DNA of 64,000 nucleotides from Diogma glabrata (GCA_963693315.1 OY856186.1:137205436-137269435), one strand, 5' to 3'; shown: positions 48,050 to 60,024, counted from the first letter of the stretch. Notes: generated by a model not told the origin, from the sequence alone. Numbers and translations: made by a program.

Positions 48050-49272
48050 CAATGAAGGTTATCGGCACAAAGAATACACGGATATGATAGCTAAAGTTCA
48101 ATCATCTCCTAAGGACTTTCCATCAGTTAAAGTCGTGGATGATAAGCTATACATACGTATTGAGCCAAGACCTGATGCAATACCCAACGATGTTCCTGTG
48201 TAGAAACTCTGGGTACCAAAACCGATGACTTCCAACATGATTCAGAAACATCATGATGATAGTACTGCTGCTCATGGAGGTGTTAAAAAGACTTTAGAAT
48301 TACTTCGACGTCTTTATTATTGGCCGGGCATGGCGTCACAGGTACACAACTATGTTGTGTCCTGCGACACATGTAAACAAACAAAAGCCACGAATCAGAT
48401 ATTGCGTCCTCCGATGCAATATCAATTCGAAATAGCACGTCCATGGCAGAGAGTCTATATAGATTTTTTGGGACCGTATCCTCGTTCTACACTTGGGAAT
48501 ACGGTGTTATTGATAGTTCTGGATCATGCTACGAAGTTTGTACTACTGAAACCACTTAGAAACGCAACTTCACCGAAGGTGAATGCTTTTCTAAGGAATG
48601 AAGTGTTTCTTACATATGGGGTACCAGAGTTTCTACAATGGTAAACAGTTCACTAGTAGGAACTTTCAAAATCTTTTGTCAGATTTCGGCATTAAACACA
48701 TTAGGACCGGTGTCTATAGTCCTCAAAGCAACGCGTCAGAGCGTGTCAATAGGTCAGTTCTAGCAGCAATTCGAGCGTTCACAAAAGGTCAACATACCAA
48801 GTGGGACTCACAAATTGGTGAAATCGCATATGCACTGCGGGCTGCAGTACATTCAGCTACCAAGTACTCACCGTACTATTTATTATTTGGTCAACATCCA
48901 ATATCGGATGGAAATACTTACCAATTGTTGAGATCACTACACAAGCTTAGTGAAGATGCTGGAGAGGAATTAGAACGCTCTGATCATTTGACTCTGCTCA
49001 GGAACCGGGTTCAGGAAAATTTAAAAGCAGCTTTCAAGAAATCGCAACATCAGTACAACCTGCGATCTAAACTACGGACTTTTCAACCACAACAACGTGT
49101 GTTTGTACGGCAACATCATTTGAGTGACGCTACCAAAAAATTCTCGGCAAAATTGGCTCCAAAGTTCTTACCTGCAATGATTAAGACTAAGATTGGAAAT
49201 GTACTTTATGAGTGCATAGATATGAGCGGTAAAAATCTTGGAGTACATCACGCGAAAGACATCAGGGAATGA
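48050..49272 (+). pseudogene. gypsy integrase, copy B, broken
   Basis: Carries the same frameshift after RNase H, the same TAG (48201) and the same deletion at the second catalytic Asp as copy A, so these defects predate the duplication. Confidence 0.9.
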
Positions 49273-49601
49273 TGTCTTTTCGTTAGGTAGGGTAGTTCCT
49301 TTGCCTGGTTGTCGTCTCTGGGGTTCACATCTTCAGTGTCATATTTTACTGGTTGTATCGAGGGTTTACTGGTGCTGACGTTAGATGGATGGATGGTCTG
49401 TTTCAGCGCTCACTGATAGTTCCTAGGACCTTCATGAGTGTTGAGATTGATCATCGACCCTGACGTTGGTTACCATTGATAACTCAATCCCAGATATAGA
49501 TTAGTTGTGGGAAGTAGTTCGATGGTTTCTGACGTAGAGGGGGTGACGACGTTTTTGTGAATTCAAGGGTAAATATCTTGGGTTTTACCTTGAATTCATG
49601 G

Positions 49602-50709
49602 TGTAACGTCCGTTATATTCGCCTAAACAATAATAAAACCAATTCATCTTCTTTTTCTAATTCAATAAAAGTTTATTTCCATAGTTTCGGTTCATTTTTA
49701 CATTAATAATAATTTCAAATTTTCCAACGGTCAGTTCAACTTCGAATAACAATTATAAAAACAAACGAACGTACCCAATTTTATTTCAATTCTAACGAAC
49801 AGATGTCGTTACTCAATTTTGTTTAATCTTTAGTATTACACGATGACATTAGAAGATGTCAAAGAAAAATCACATTTTTTTTGTTGATTCATTAATTTTT
49901 TGGATGTCATAAAAAAATCTGAAAGAAAAACAAGTCAATTCGATTTTTCGTTTTGAAGAAGAAAGGTTTTCATGTTGTAACTTTAAAAATAAAATCACCT
50001 TTTTGTTAATTCCATGTTTAAAATAAAAAACAAATTAAGTGATTTAGTATTTTTCTTAACCTTTACATTTAATTTCAATATACATTTGAAAGATTGAAAT
50101 AAATGGTTATAACAAATATAATAAATCGAACTTTTAGAGGATATATTTATTCGCCCACTGTAATAACATGTTCGAAAAACAATGTCAACAAAAATTTATC
50201 AAAACACTTGTGTTCTGCAACATCATTTAAATTAAAAATTTTGAAAATAAAGTTGCCAAAAGTTTTTTTGGAATTTGGAGTTGAGGTAGATGTTGTTAAT
50301 CGGACATCAATTAGTAAAGCTAAAGTTAAATGGAATACCTGTTGTTGGATTTAATTCTGAACCATCCTCATGTTGTGTTGACGGCTGCACATTGTGTCAA
50401 TTTCGTATAATAAAATCACATGCTGCTGAATTTTTGGAAATTAAACTTTGGAAATAGGACATCATACTGGAAGTGTCCACCAATCAACAGTTAATTTAAG
50501 GTATTTTCATTAACTTTATTAATTTTTGCTTAATTATTTGTTTTTCCTTTGGAATGATAGGCTAAATTTGTAAAACGTAAGAGATTTCCCAAATTTGAAT
50601 TCGTCGGGGGGGTGCCAGAGTTATTCCGGCTTAATAATGTAATTTTGGTGTGCGTAGAAAGGTCCAGATAGCATTACGTGGCTTCGAATCAGGGCCATAA
50701 TATAATACA
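49602..50709 (+). repeat. gypsy LTR, copy B
   Basis: Third copy of the 1108-bp LTR, starting TGTAACGTCC and followed by the hAT fragment exactly as in copy A. Confidence 0.93.
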
Positions 50710-51234
50710 ATATATGCTTGACTGAGCTCATCTTCAAAAAACATTCTTAATACAGGTGCAATTATGTTTTTACTAAAAAGGTATGCCTTTATTGGTTCAT
50801 AACTAAGCAATAACCTTTCAATAGCCGGCAAAAGAGTTAGCCACCTTGTAGGAACATTACGAAGCATTTCGCTCCATTCGGTATCCGTCCACTCAAAGAA
50901 TTCCTTCAACTCCGTTGTCTTTTTTGTCGAATAAGTTCAACATCAATTTTAAGGAAGTAGCATGCTTTCTTAACAGTATTATGCATACTATGAAGATTGC
51001 ATCCGGCAGCTACAATATCATCGTTGTGTTTTTTTAAAGTAGTAAAAACACTATTATTCTTACCAAAATTAATGTTAGCATTATCTGCCCCGTAAGCGGT
51101 TACATTCTGCAACGATAGTCCATTAAGAATAAGTTTGTTGTAAATTTCATTTGTAATTGTTGCAGTATCCTCTGCTTCTAATGAAAAAAACGAAAGCAAA
51201 GACGTTTGTATACCATTACAGTTATCGAAATATC
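50710..51234 (-). pseudogene. hAT transposase, central fragment, copy B
   Basis: Same as 42720-43244. Its upper end (codons for YFDNCNG) joins directly to FPLIIR of the N-terminal fragment at 56158 once the LINE is removed. This copy is therefore colinear with the N-terminal part. Confidence 0.88.
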
Positions 51235-51443
51235 ATAAATAAAATATATCATAGAATAATCTAACGTTGGTTAATTGTAAATATTCTTTAAATAATTAGT
51301 GTTGCATAAATATTAAAGTTTTTGATTTTATTTTTGTTAAAAAGTGATCAAAAAAATAATAAAGAAAACAAAAAATCTTAAAAATAACGTGAAACTTTTA
51401 ATTTAATTACGGTACAGTTTCTTTATGTGAAAAAAATAAAAAA

Positions 51444-52486
51444 ATGTCGTTTTGCAGTAATGTCATCAACCCATTAAACGCAATGAAATCCATGCAAATA
51501 TTGATTGCAAAACTTGTGGCCATCTGTATCACAGTAATTGTGTTGGTTTGAATCAACAAAAAGTAGTATCGCTTAAAAACAATAAAGATCCATGGTGGTG
51601 CTCATCTTGTGATCCATTAAAGCTGATGGATCAAAAGCTTAATAATGACAATGGATCTTTGTGTGCTACTCAATCATCTTCGTCAAAAACTCAAACGATT
51701 ACGACGTCACCAATTTCCGCTAATCAACATGTTACATCAAAACATAATACATTTGTTAAACCTACAAAAGATAATTACTCTCAAAATAAAGCAATTGGTG
51801 ATGATAATATAAATAGCGGTATTAATGATGATAATAATGTTTTCGATTTTGCTTTGGAAGATCAAAACAACATTACAATTGATAAACTTTATGTTTATTT
51901 AAAAAATCGATTTGATGATTTAATGCCTACCGTAAAAATGGTTAAAACTTTGTTATTTGAAAATAGTCAACTAAAAACCACAGTCAATAGTTTGGAAAAA
52001 CGGATTGAACAATTAGAGCAAAATGCATTAGATAAGTCAATTGAGTTAGTTGGGGTTCCAGTGACAAAAGATGAAAATATAGAGGAAAATGTTTGTAAAA
52101 TTTTGAATCAAAGTTTTGGTAGTGTGTGCTCTTCAGATAACATTGATGTGTGTTTTAGAACAAAATCTTTTTCACCTGACAAGCCGGGTAAAATAATTGT
52201 TAAATTCAATAAATCATCATTCAAAAAACTAGTGATGGACAAAGTTAGAAAAACAAAAACTGTAATAAAAGCCAACAAACTTTTTAATTGTAGTCATAAC
52301 ATGAAAATATATATTAATGAATGCGTTACCAATTTTCGTAGAAGCTTATATAGAGAGGCCAAAACTAAACAAAAGGAATTGAAATTTGATTACTGCTGGA
52401 TGAGAAGTTCTAGGATTATGATGAGAAAACAGGAAGGAGGAAAAATCATTCATATTAATACATTTGAGGACCTACAAAAATTGTGA
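51444..52486 (+). pseudogene. LINE ORF1: PHD-like finger, coiled coil, FP25-like domain
   Basis: The ATG at 51444 gives MSFCS and the frame then shifts by one base before CHQPIKRNEIHANIDCKTCG, HLYHSNCVGLN and WWCSSC, together a PHD-type Cys4-His-Cys3 finger. Then come a Ser/Thr/Gln-rich linker, a coiled coil (LLFENSQLKTTVNSLEKRIE, QLEQN) and an ELVGVPVTKDENIEENV to KIIVKFNKSSFKKLV region like baculoviral FP25-type/LINE ORF1 RNA-binding domains. Everything after the shift is open to 52486. The frameshift is also in copy A. Confidence 0.82.
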
Positions 52487-52521
52487 AAGTTTTTTATTTT
52501 ATATTAAATTTTTTTATTAAA

Positions 52522-55515
52522 ATGAGCTTAAATTACTCTGAAAATTGTAGATTAGGTCATAATAATAGTCTTTTTTCTCCTTTTAGTGTCAGTTCGAATC
52601 GTACAAATATTAGTAATAGTATGCCCAATTGGATTATACATCAAAACATACGCAGCATTCGCTGTAACTTAGATGAATTCTTATGCCATCTGGATAGTTT
52701 CGAACTAAAGCCATCTCTTATATTTTTAAGTGAAATTTTTATCAAAAGTGACGAAATTCAGAACTATGATAACATCTTTGATTATAAGCTTTATGCCAAT
52801 TGTAATACCTTCAACAAAAATGCGGGTGTTGCAGTGTATATGCATAGTCTGCTAAATGGTAATGTAGAAAATTTATCTTTTGTTAGCGCCGATGGAATTA
52901 AAGTTACTTGCCGTCTGAATAATGAGGATTTTACTATAATTTGTTTTTATAGATTGCACGAGTATAACCAAAACATATTTGTGACCGAATTGTCTAATTA
53001 TCTTGAACATGTTAGGGATAAAAATTTAATTATCTTAGGCGATGTAAATATAGACATTTTGTCTAATAAAACTGAAAACGATGAATACAAGCTTGTAATG
53101 GCTTCAAATGGATTAATTTCATTGGTAAATGAATACACAAGAGTAACAAATATTCATAGGCCTACGTGTCTTGATCATGTTTTCGCTAGACAGACATTAA
53201 GCAGAAGACATACATTAAAAACTAAAATCATAAACTTTGATATCACTGACCATTTCTCTACTTCATTGAGCATAGAATATAATTTTAAAGATAGCAATGT
53301 TATTGAAGATTCACCCATTTTTCAAAAAAAAATTAATTATAATGAGCTTAACAAAGGTTTAGCATTCGAAGACTGGGCACCTGTGATGAATTCAATTAAC
53401 GTAAACGAAGCATATAATTTTTTTGTAGATATACTACAAAAACATATTGCCTCGTGCACTCACTCTTTTGCTCTAAAGAAGAAATGTCTCAAGCTGAAAG
53501 AGTGGATCTCAGACGGATTGTGTGTTTTAATCAATTTGAAAAATTCCATTGGTAAAAAATGCAAGATCCATCCACATAATGCACAACTTAAAGTTAGGTA
53601 TGAGAAATTAAAAAACCAAGTGAAACAGAAAATTAAGACTGAAAAAAATAATTACTATACTGTTTTATTTAACAAACACAAAAATAACCCGAAAGGACAA
53701 TGGAAAACCGTTAAAAGAATAACAGGTGATGACATAAAGAATAAGAAAGAGCCATTGATAATTGAAACCGCTTTTAATCAGCCTGAAAAGGATGTTCATA
53801 AAGTTGCTAATATGTTCAATGAGTATTTTGTTTTAATTCCACATGAACTTAAAACCAGACACATACAAAATTTCAACCATACTGAAGAGGAAAAAAATGA
53901 ATTATTATTTTCCAATAATATGGAAACTGAAAGTTTTTTTGTTGATCTTACTTGTCCTGATGAAGTCATGTACTTTATTAATAAGTTAAAAAATACATAT
54001 AGCTGCGGATTCGATAATATTTCTAACTATACGACTAAACAAATAAGTCCGTTCATTGTTACACCATTGGCACATATATTTAACTTGAGTTTGAGTCAAG
54101 GAATATTTCCAGATAACATGAAAGAAGCTATAGTTCTCCCAGTATTTAAGAGTGGAGACAAATCTGACATGTCAAATTACAGACCTATTTCGTTGCTGCC
54201 TGTTTTCTCAAAACTATTGGAAAAAATTGTTAAACATCGTATGTTATCTTATCTTAAAAAGACAGGTTTTATATCTAAATTGCAGTTTGGTTATCAAGAA
54301 AAACTGAATACTGAAGATGCTCTGCTCAATTTTCTGACTAATATATATAATAGCCTTAATGAGGAGGATAAAGTCACAGGCGTCTTTATAGATATTAAAA
54401 AAGCTTTTGACACAGTCGACCACAGCCTTCTGGTGGAAAAACTGAAAAAAGCTGGATTCAGAGGGCTAATTTTGGATTGGTTAATTACATATTTGAACAA
54501 AAGAGTTCAAAAAGTGAAAATTGGAGATACTTTTAGTACATATAAAGACGTTAGTGTTGGTGTTCCACAGGGTTCTGTTTTGGGACCAATTCTTTTCTTA
54601 ATTTATATCAATTCGTTATGTAATTTAGCTTTGCAAGGCAAAATCACTACATTTGCTGATGATACAGCCCTTGTATATAATGCTAATAACTGGTTGGACA
54701 TAAAAGAAAAGATGTCAGGTGACTTCATCGCTTTACGTAAGTGGTTTAATATCCACTACATGGTCTTAAGTCCCAAGTCTAAGTTTATTAATTTCATAAT
54801 GCAATCGAATAAAAATAATGTTGACTTTTCCCCAAATCAATTTATATGCCATTCGGTTAATTGTCAGAACTCTTGTGATCATAATTGTGTTGAAATTGAA
54901 AGGGTCTTTGAATACAAGTATCTTGGTATTAAAATAGACTATAATCTTAAATACAAAGAACATATTAAAAACACAAAAAATAAACTTATGTACACAATCA
55001 GATCGCTTTATATCTTGAGAGCAGTTTGCTCAAAGTCTTTACTAAAAATGCTATATTGTTCATTGTTTAAGTCACGATTAGAGTATGGCTTAATTGCTTG
55101 GGGTGCAAATTTTTATAGTAATTTGAAAATGCTAATTGTAGCACAAAAATATGCTGTTAGAGTAATTGAGTTTAAATCGCGGAGAGAACACTCACTTCCA
55201 TTATTCAGACGGTTAAATATTCTACCTTTGCGTTATTGTTTTGTTTACAAAGTTTTAGAAATTTTTTATTTAAGAAGCGGATGTAACAACCTAAGGATTA
55301 TCGAAAGATGCATGCCACGTTCTTCAAACATTTGTATTGTTCCTTTTACAAGGAAAGAATACTTTCAGAAATTCTATGCATTCCTTGGTCCTTACTGGTA
55401 CAATAAGCTCCCAAGCTTTATAAAAGTGTCAAATTCACTACATAAATTTAAAAAGAACTTAAAATGTTGGCTATTAAGCTTGGATGATATAGAAATGCAC
55501 TACAGAATAGGTTAG
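52522..55515 (+). CDS. LINE ORF2: AP endonuclease and reverse transcriptase
   Basis: Open from 52483 (overlapping the ORF1 stop as GTGA); the first ATG is at 52522, MSLNYSENC, giving about 997 residues. Numbered from 52483, the endonuclease motifs are HQNIRS (~53), LSE (82-84), LGDVNID (185-191), LDH (230-232) and TDH (255-257). The RT spans ~545-800, with FIDIKKAFDTVDH, VSVGVPQGSVLGP and FADD (724-727). A Cys/His cluster (CHSVNCQNSCDHNC) and KYLGI follow. All catalytic motifs look intact, so ORF2 may be active. Expression is probably by termination-reinitiation from ORF1. Confidence 0.93.
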   Translation: MSLNYSENCRLGHNNSLFSPFSVSSNRTNISNSMPNWIIHQNIRSIRCNLDEFLCHLDSFELKPSLIFLSEIFIKSDEIQNYDNIFDYKLYANCNTFNKNAGVAVYMHSLLNGNVENLSFVSADGIKVTCRLNNEDFTIICFYRLHEYNQNIFVTELSNYLEHVRDKNLIILGDVNIDILSNKTENDEYKLVMASNGLISLVNEYTRVTNIHRPTCLDHVFARQTLSRRHTLKTKIINFDITDHFSTSLSIEYNFKDSNVIEDSPIFQKKINYNELNKGLAFEDWAPVMNSINVNEAYNFFVDILQKHIASCTHSFALKKKCLKLKEWISDGLCVLINLKNSIGKKCKIHPHNAQLKVRYEKLKNQVKQKIKTEKNNYYTVLFNKHKNNPKGQWKTVKRITGDDIKNKKEPLIIETAFNQPEKDVHKVANMFNEYFVLIPHELKTRHIQNFNHTEEEKNELLFSNNMETESFFVDLTCPDEVMYFINKLKNTYSCGFDNISNYTTKQISPFIVTPLAHIFNLSLSQGIFPDNMKEAIVLPVFKSGDKSDMSNYRPISLLPVFSKLLEKIVKHRMLSYLKKTGFISKLQFGYQEKLNTEDALLNFLTNIYNSLNEEDKVTGVFIDIKKAFDTVDHSLLVEKLKKAGFRGLILDWLITYLNKRVQKVKIGDTFSTYKDVSVGVPQGSVLGPILFLIYINSLCNLALQGKITTFADDTALVYNANNWLDIKEKMSGDFIALRKWFNIHYMVLSPKSKFINFIMQSNKNNVDFSPNQFICHSVNCQNSCDHNCVEIERVFEYKYLGIKIDYNLKYKEHIKNTKNKLMYTIRSLYILRAVCSKSLLKMLYCSLFKSRLEYGLIAWGANFYSNLKMLIVAQKYAVRVIEFKSRREHSLPLFRRLNILPLRYCFVYKVLEIFYLRSGCNNLRIIERCMPRSSNICIVPFTRKEYFQKFYAFLGPYWYNKLPSFIKVSNSLHKFKKNLKCWLLSLDDIEMHYRIG

Positions 55516-56153
55516 TTTAAGCTTATTTTCTGATGAATTCTTAGTTTTCTGAATTAGTCAAGATGGTCTGTCTTTGGTAATAACTTTAGGGAATTTGGTT
55601 TTGATGATTTTCTAGGGCTTCTTTGTTTTTGTATCATTAGTCGATGAACTGATTCTATGTTTTTCCTGCAAATTTTAGTTTAATCTTAGTTCTCATCCAT
55701 TAAATTTGAATGATAATCCTTTTGCTACAGTCAATTCTTAAGCTTCTACACTTCATCTTCTCTCTAATTTAGTTTTAGTTTAGTTTTATATTATATAGTT
55801 TAGTTTTATATTATAAAGTGAATTTCCAACTTTGCACCTCACAAGAAAAAGTTGGTTCTCTCGAGTTTTAAATTTTTTACTTTGAAGGGATCACTGAAAC
55901 TGGTGCTTATGCACTACTAGTGATACCTACTTATTTTTTTTTCCACATACTATTATTATGACAAATCATACTAAATTAACTTTTTATTAATTTTTTGTTG
56001 TATTGTTATGTTTTAAAATGTTATATTAATAAATAATATTTATATTATCATTACTGTATTAAAGTTTGCTACCTCTTAAGACAAATTAAATATTTTATTA
56101 TATTAAATTAATTCTGTATATGGAAACAAAATAAAGATTATTATTATTATTAT
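55516..56153 (+). other. LINE 3' UTR
   Basis: AT-rich sequence with a short TTAGTTTTATATTATA duplication near 55780-55815, ending in an ATT microsatellite typical of LINE tails. Confidence 0.75.
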
Positions 56154-56157
56154 TATC

Positions 56158-56748
56158 TTATGATTAATGGAAATGTCTTTACATTTCCTTTGTTTGAAGC
56201 GTCAGTACTTATTGAAAAAGGATGATTGTCGTTTAATTTGTTTAAAACAAATTCTCTTGATTTAGGTCCAAGAACTTTTGATATAATAGCTGCCACTTTT
56301 GTTTTCCCACAGGAATATTTTGCTGCTATAGCTGAATCTGGAAACATTCCCTTAAATAAAGAACTGGAGCATCCAGCTGATACATAGCTGTGAGAATGCA
56401 TAGCCGTGTGGTAACAAAATGCTGCCTCCGTTAATTGCACAGATTCCTGCGATTTATCTTGTTTATTTGAAAAAAAAAAATTGAAATTTTAGATGATCCA
56501 GCAGCTGCTTCGTAATTTTTCTTATGATTTGCCGATTTTAAGTGTTTGGTAACATCGTTTATACCACCATGACCTATGGTGAAGTTATGATTACTGCAAA
56601 TAGAGCACTTAGCATTTTAATCATCTATTCCAGGTCTCAACCAGTTATATGAGCTTTCCCACTGTTTCTTGTAACGAACCAAATGTTTAGGTTTTTTAAC
56701 TGGTGTTGATGGCTCATTTTCCGAAGAACTTGATGAAATGTTTAACAT
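56158..56748 (-). pseudogene. hAT transposase, N-terminal part with BED finger
   Basis: The ATG at 56748 starts MLNISSSSSENEPSTPVKKP. A BED-type zinc finger follows (WESSYNWL, CSICSNHNFTIG, DVTKHLKSANHKKN). After a frameshift near 56460 the protein continues QLTEAAFCYHTAMHSHSYVS, KVLGPKSREFVLNKL, STDASNKGNVKTF and PLIIR, and is cut by the LINE. A TAA after GIDD (about 56620) also breaks it. Confidence 0.9.
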
Positions 56749-57200
56749 TTTCTATTAATTTGAGGGGCAACAAAAAGCAATAGTTAAATTAATCTCATTC
56801 AAATTAAGGATTACCAACCAAACTTACTCTATTTGGTGTGCAGTGGTAATTAAAATTATAAATTAAACATGGAAAAAACAATCGTTTTTAAGGTTGCTGC
56901 TCTTTTGTTTTGACATATATTTGAAGTTTAGACCCTATAAACAAAATAAACAAGTTTAAACCATATAAATAAAAAGTTTGAAATGAATTTTAAACCCTAT
57001 AAACAAAAGCGCGAATTCTGTTAGAACGTACCAAAAGTTGATCGGGAACTTTCTAGTGTTGTGTTTTGTCTGGGTTTTCTCATTAAAATAAAAATTGGCG
57101 AATTCAGTGCTGGCGGGAATTTGGTTGTGTAAGCGGGAAGTGGGAATAATATAGTCTCAGCGGGAGGTTCCCGCCGATGGCGGGAGGTATGACATCCCTG
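56749..57200 (-). other. hAT 5' untranslated region and right terminus
   Basis: Non-coding. It contains three CCATATAAACAAAA/CCCTATAAACAAAA-like repeats near 56935-57005 and several CGGGAA/GGCGGGA motifs within 100 bp of the end, plausible transposase binding sites. Confidence 0.65.
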
Positions 57201-57208
57201 TGTGGCAC
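57201..57208. repeat. 8-bp hAT target duplication, right (TGTGGCAC)
   Basis: Identical to 31366-31373. Confidence 0.93.
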
Positions 57209-57300
57209 TGACTTCGAACAGTTTTGTACTACAAAAAACTTTTCAAATATAATAACTATTATAACAACTATAATAACTATAATAATTATAATAAAAAGTA
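57209..57300. repeat. Right arm of the opened foldback element
   Basis: GACTTCGAACAGTTTTGTAC, then TATAATAACTATTATAACAA, is the inverse of the arm at 31228-31365 and matches the right arm at 17120-17200. Similarity fades after AAAAAGTAAC, so the outer end is lost or diverged. Confidence 0.75.
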
Positions 57301-57446
57301 ACAAAAAAACAAAAGATTAAAGTTTAATCTTAATTGGTTCACTAACTAAACAAATGACCAATAACCAAAATGAGTACACAAAATTAAATTACCTTGTAAC
57401 AAATTACAACACAAAACACACAAAAACAACACAATTAGAACAACTT
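57301..57446. other. AT-rich flank
   Basis: Includes a small palindrome ATTAAAGTTTAAT. Nothing else recognised. It is the left flank of foldback element FB-1. Confidence 0.5.
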
Positions 57447-60024
57447 CCCTGACGGAAAAAAATCTATGAAAAACTATGAAAAATTCAAAGAAATTCAATG
57501 AAAAGCTATGAAACGAAAAGTCATAGACAATAATAATTTTTCATAGAAAATAATAGGAACAAATATAATTTTTTAGGAAAAAGTATGAATTTCTCTGCAA
57601 AAGTATGTCTTTGAAAAATGAAAAACTATGATAAAACTATGACTATGAACGTGTTAATTTTTTTTTAAATCTCTTATTTTCTATGAAAATTAGGTAAACA
57701 ATTATGAATTTATCTGAAAAATTATGTTTATGAACTATGAAAAACTAAGAAAAAATCTGATTATATTGAGCACGTAAAATTTTTTCGAATCCAATTTTAT
57801 TTCGGTATTCAAAATAGCGATTTTGTAAATAGATAGATTAGGTTCTCTGCATGATAAATATGAAAACTAAATTTGGCGGAAACTCAAAAGGGCGAAAGTT
57901 ACAAAAGTCAAACAAAATTTCTGAATATTCCGAAAAGGTAACGTTGCGTTTAACAAAAGCATATAATAATCATTTAATGTCAGTTACACCTTAATCCGAT
58001 AGTTAATCACTCAGTTTTGAAGCAGATTAGCGGAGCTTCATAATTTGAGAATTTAGTAAAAATCTAAATTTAGTTTAAATCTCAAAGGGGGGGGAGGGGG
58101 TGAAGTTGAAAGTTTGACACCATATAACTTTGGCCACCGCATTTGCCCACAATTTGTTCACAAATGCAAAATGATGCAAAGGATCTAATCTTTCCATTTA
58201 TCTATAAAAACAACCTTGTTGAAACCAGGATAAAATAGGAGCAATTGTGAGCTTTTCTAAAAATTTATGTTTTTACATAATTATTATCACTCAATATGCC
58301 AAAATTTGTGTTTGGTATTATATATTATTTTAGCATAAATCTTATAGAATCTTGCTCGTACAACAAACTTTGTACGTAATTCGGACATAAAGTTTCTTTT
58401 TGCTTTCGAGTGTTTCTTTGACTTCACTCTGAAGCAAAAAAGTCCTACTTTACGCCCTTAATACATAATTAGCTATTTCGCCCGCCCTTATGTTTACGGT
58501 GAAATTTAAAATCTTAGTAGGTAATGCTATGATTTTTGCTGATACTCAATTCAAAGATGTTAAGTAGGGACACTCTGATATGAATGTAAAATTATTCAGT
58601 TTCTTGATCGAATGGGCATGCATAATTCATGAAAAACGTGATCTACGCAGGTGAAAAAGTCGAGATTTGAGCTTGACCATTTTTGATTTTTTTCAAACTT
58701 GACATGTAAGTAGTACGGACAAAATAAAAAATAAAACTTATTTTACAATTTTTTTAAAGTGCACAGTTTCAGCTTAGCGGGCACCCCAAAATGCATGAAA
58801 AACGAAAATTCTGCTAATCCGATGTAACTTTGAAATTAAATTGCTCAAGAACGGCTATACCGATTTCATCAAACTTTTTTTTGTTTGATAAATGATTAGT
58901 TGGTCGTTTGAAAAAAAATTAATTAATTGTTTTTGTAATTAATTTTTAGATGAAAATATTAAAAACACTTTTTTAAAGATAGCGCTAGGGTCGAAGATCA
59001 ATTGGAATTTGATTAATTTTTTTCCTGAAAATAGTTCAATTCTTACTTTAAAATATATCAAATTAACAAGGAGGCGTTAATTTTTGTTCTTGAGATATTT
59101 AATTTTAAAGATTTTTGGTTTAACTAAAATTCGAGTTTTTTATCATTTTTTCAAACTTCAGAGGTTAAAATTTTTTGATGATAAAAATTGATCGAAAAAA
59201 TGATGAAAAATACGAATTTTAGTCGTACTAAAAATCTTTAAAATTGAATATCTCAAGAACAAAAATTAACGCCTCCTTGTAAATCTGATATATTTTGAAG
59301 TAAGAATAGAACTATTTTCAGGGAAAAAATTAATTAAATTCCAATTGATGTTCGACCCTAGCGCTATCTTTATAAAAGTATTTTAATATTTTTATTTAAA
59401 AATTAATTACAAAAACAATAAACTAATTTTTTTCAACCGACCAACTAATCATCTATCAAACAAAAAAAAGTTTGATAAAATCGGTATAGCGGTTCTTGAG
59501 CAATTGAATTTCAAAGTTACATCGGATTGGCAGAATTTTAATTTTTCATACATATCGGGGTGCCCCATATGCTCAAACTATGACTTTAAAAAAATTGTAA
59601 AATAAGTTGTATTTTTTATTTTGTCCATACTTTTAATATGAAAAGTTTCAGAAAAATCAAAAATGGTCAAGTTTTCACAACTCGGTCTAGAACACGTTTT
59701 TCTTCAATTTTTTATTCGTATGGAAACATCCTTCCAAAAATGACACCTTCGAATTTCGAACCGCCAACCATCATAGTTTTGCATACCTATATTTTAAATT
59801 TTCATTAACCATTGTCATAAAAATTCATAGAAATTCATAATTTTTTATAGAAAAACTATGTAATAACTATGAAAATTTATGGAAAATGTCCAAATTTAGA
59901 TATGTTTTTCATTAATTTAGATAGTTTTTCATATTTTTTTATAGTTTTTCATAGTTTATCATATTTGTTTTTCATAAATTTTCATTTTTTTTCATAGTTT
60001 TTCATACTTTATTTTCCGTCAGGG
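57447..60024. mobile_element. CCCTGACGG foldback element FB-1 (2578 bp)
   Basis: Ends CCCTGACGGAAAA and TTTTCCGTCAGGG in inverted orientation, flanked by TT on both sides (57445-57446, 60025-60026). Many TATGAAAAACTATG motifs lie near both ends. The inner arms mirror each other around about 59165, for example AACGCCTCCTTG against CAAGGAGGCGTT and GACCAACTAATCAT against its inverse. The left distal part (57660-58680) has no mirror. There is no ORF, so it must be mobilised by another element's enzyme. Confidence 0.85.

Larger units (their letters stand above)
43819..51800. repeat. 8-kb tandem duplication, copy B
   Basis: Second copy of 35829-43810. It carries gag, pol, integrase remnant, one LTR, the hAT fragment and the LINE 5' end, and then runs into the intact remainder of the LINE. 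It lacks the 5' LTR and accessory ORF. Confidence 0.95.
51235..56153 (+). mobile_element. CR1/jockey-like LINE, nearly full length (~4.9 kb)
   Basis: A non-LTR retrotransposon with a 5' UTR (~210 bp), ORF1, ORF2 overlapping by 4 bp, a ~640-bp 3' UTR and an ATT-repeat tail (GATTATTATTATTATT). It inserted in the hAT gene between the codons for R and Y of LIIRYFD. TATC on both sides is a possible short target duplication. A PHD-type finger in ORF1 is known from CR1-like elements. Confidence 0.92.
31374..57200 (-). mobile_element. hAT transposon inflated to 25.8 kb by nested insertions
   Basis: The left end reads CAGGGTTGTCATATTTG; the right end, reverse complemented, reads CAGGGATGTCATACCTC. 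Each is followed within 30 bp by a CGGCGGGAA block, and the element is flanked by the exact 8-bp duplication TGTGGCAC. The transposase lies on the minus strand in pieces at 56748-56158, 51234-50710 (duplicate at 43244-42720) and 32291-31552. Removing the gypsy element, the LINE and the duplication leaves about 2.5 kb, a normal hAT size. Confidence 0.93.
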
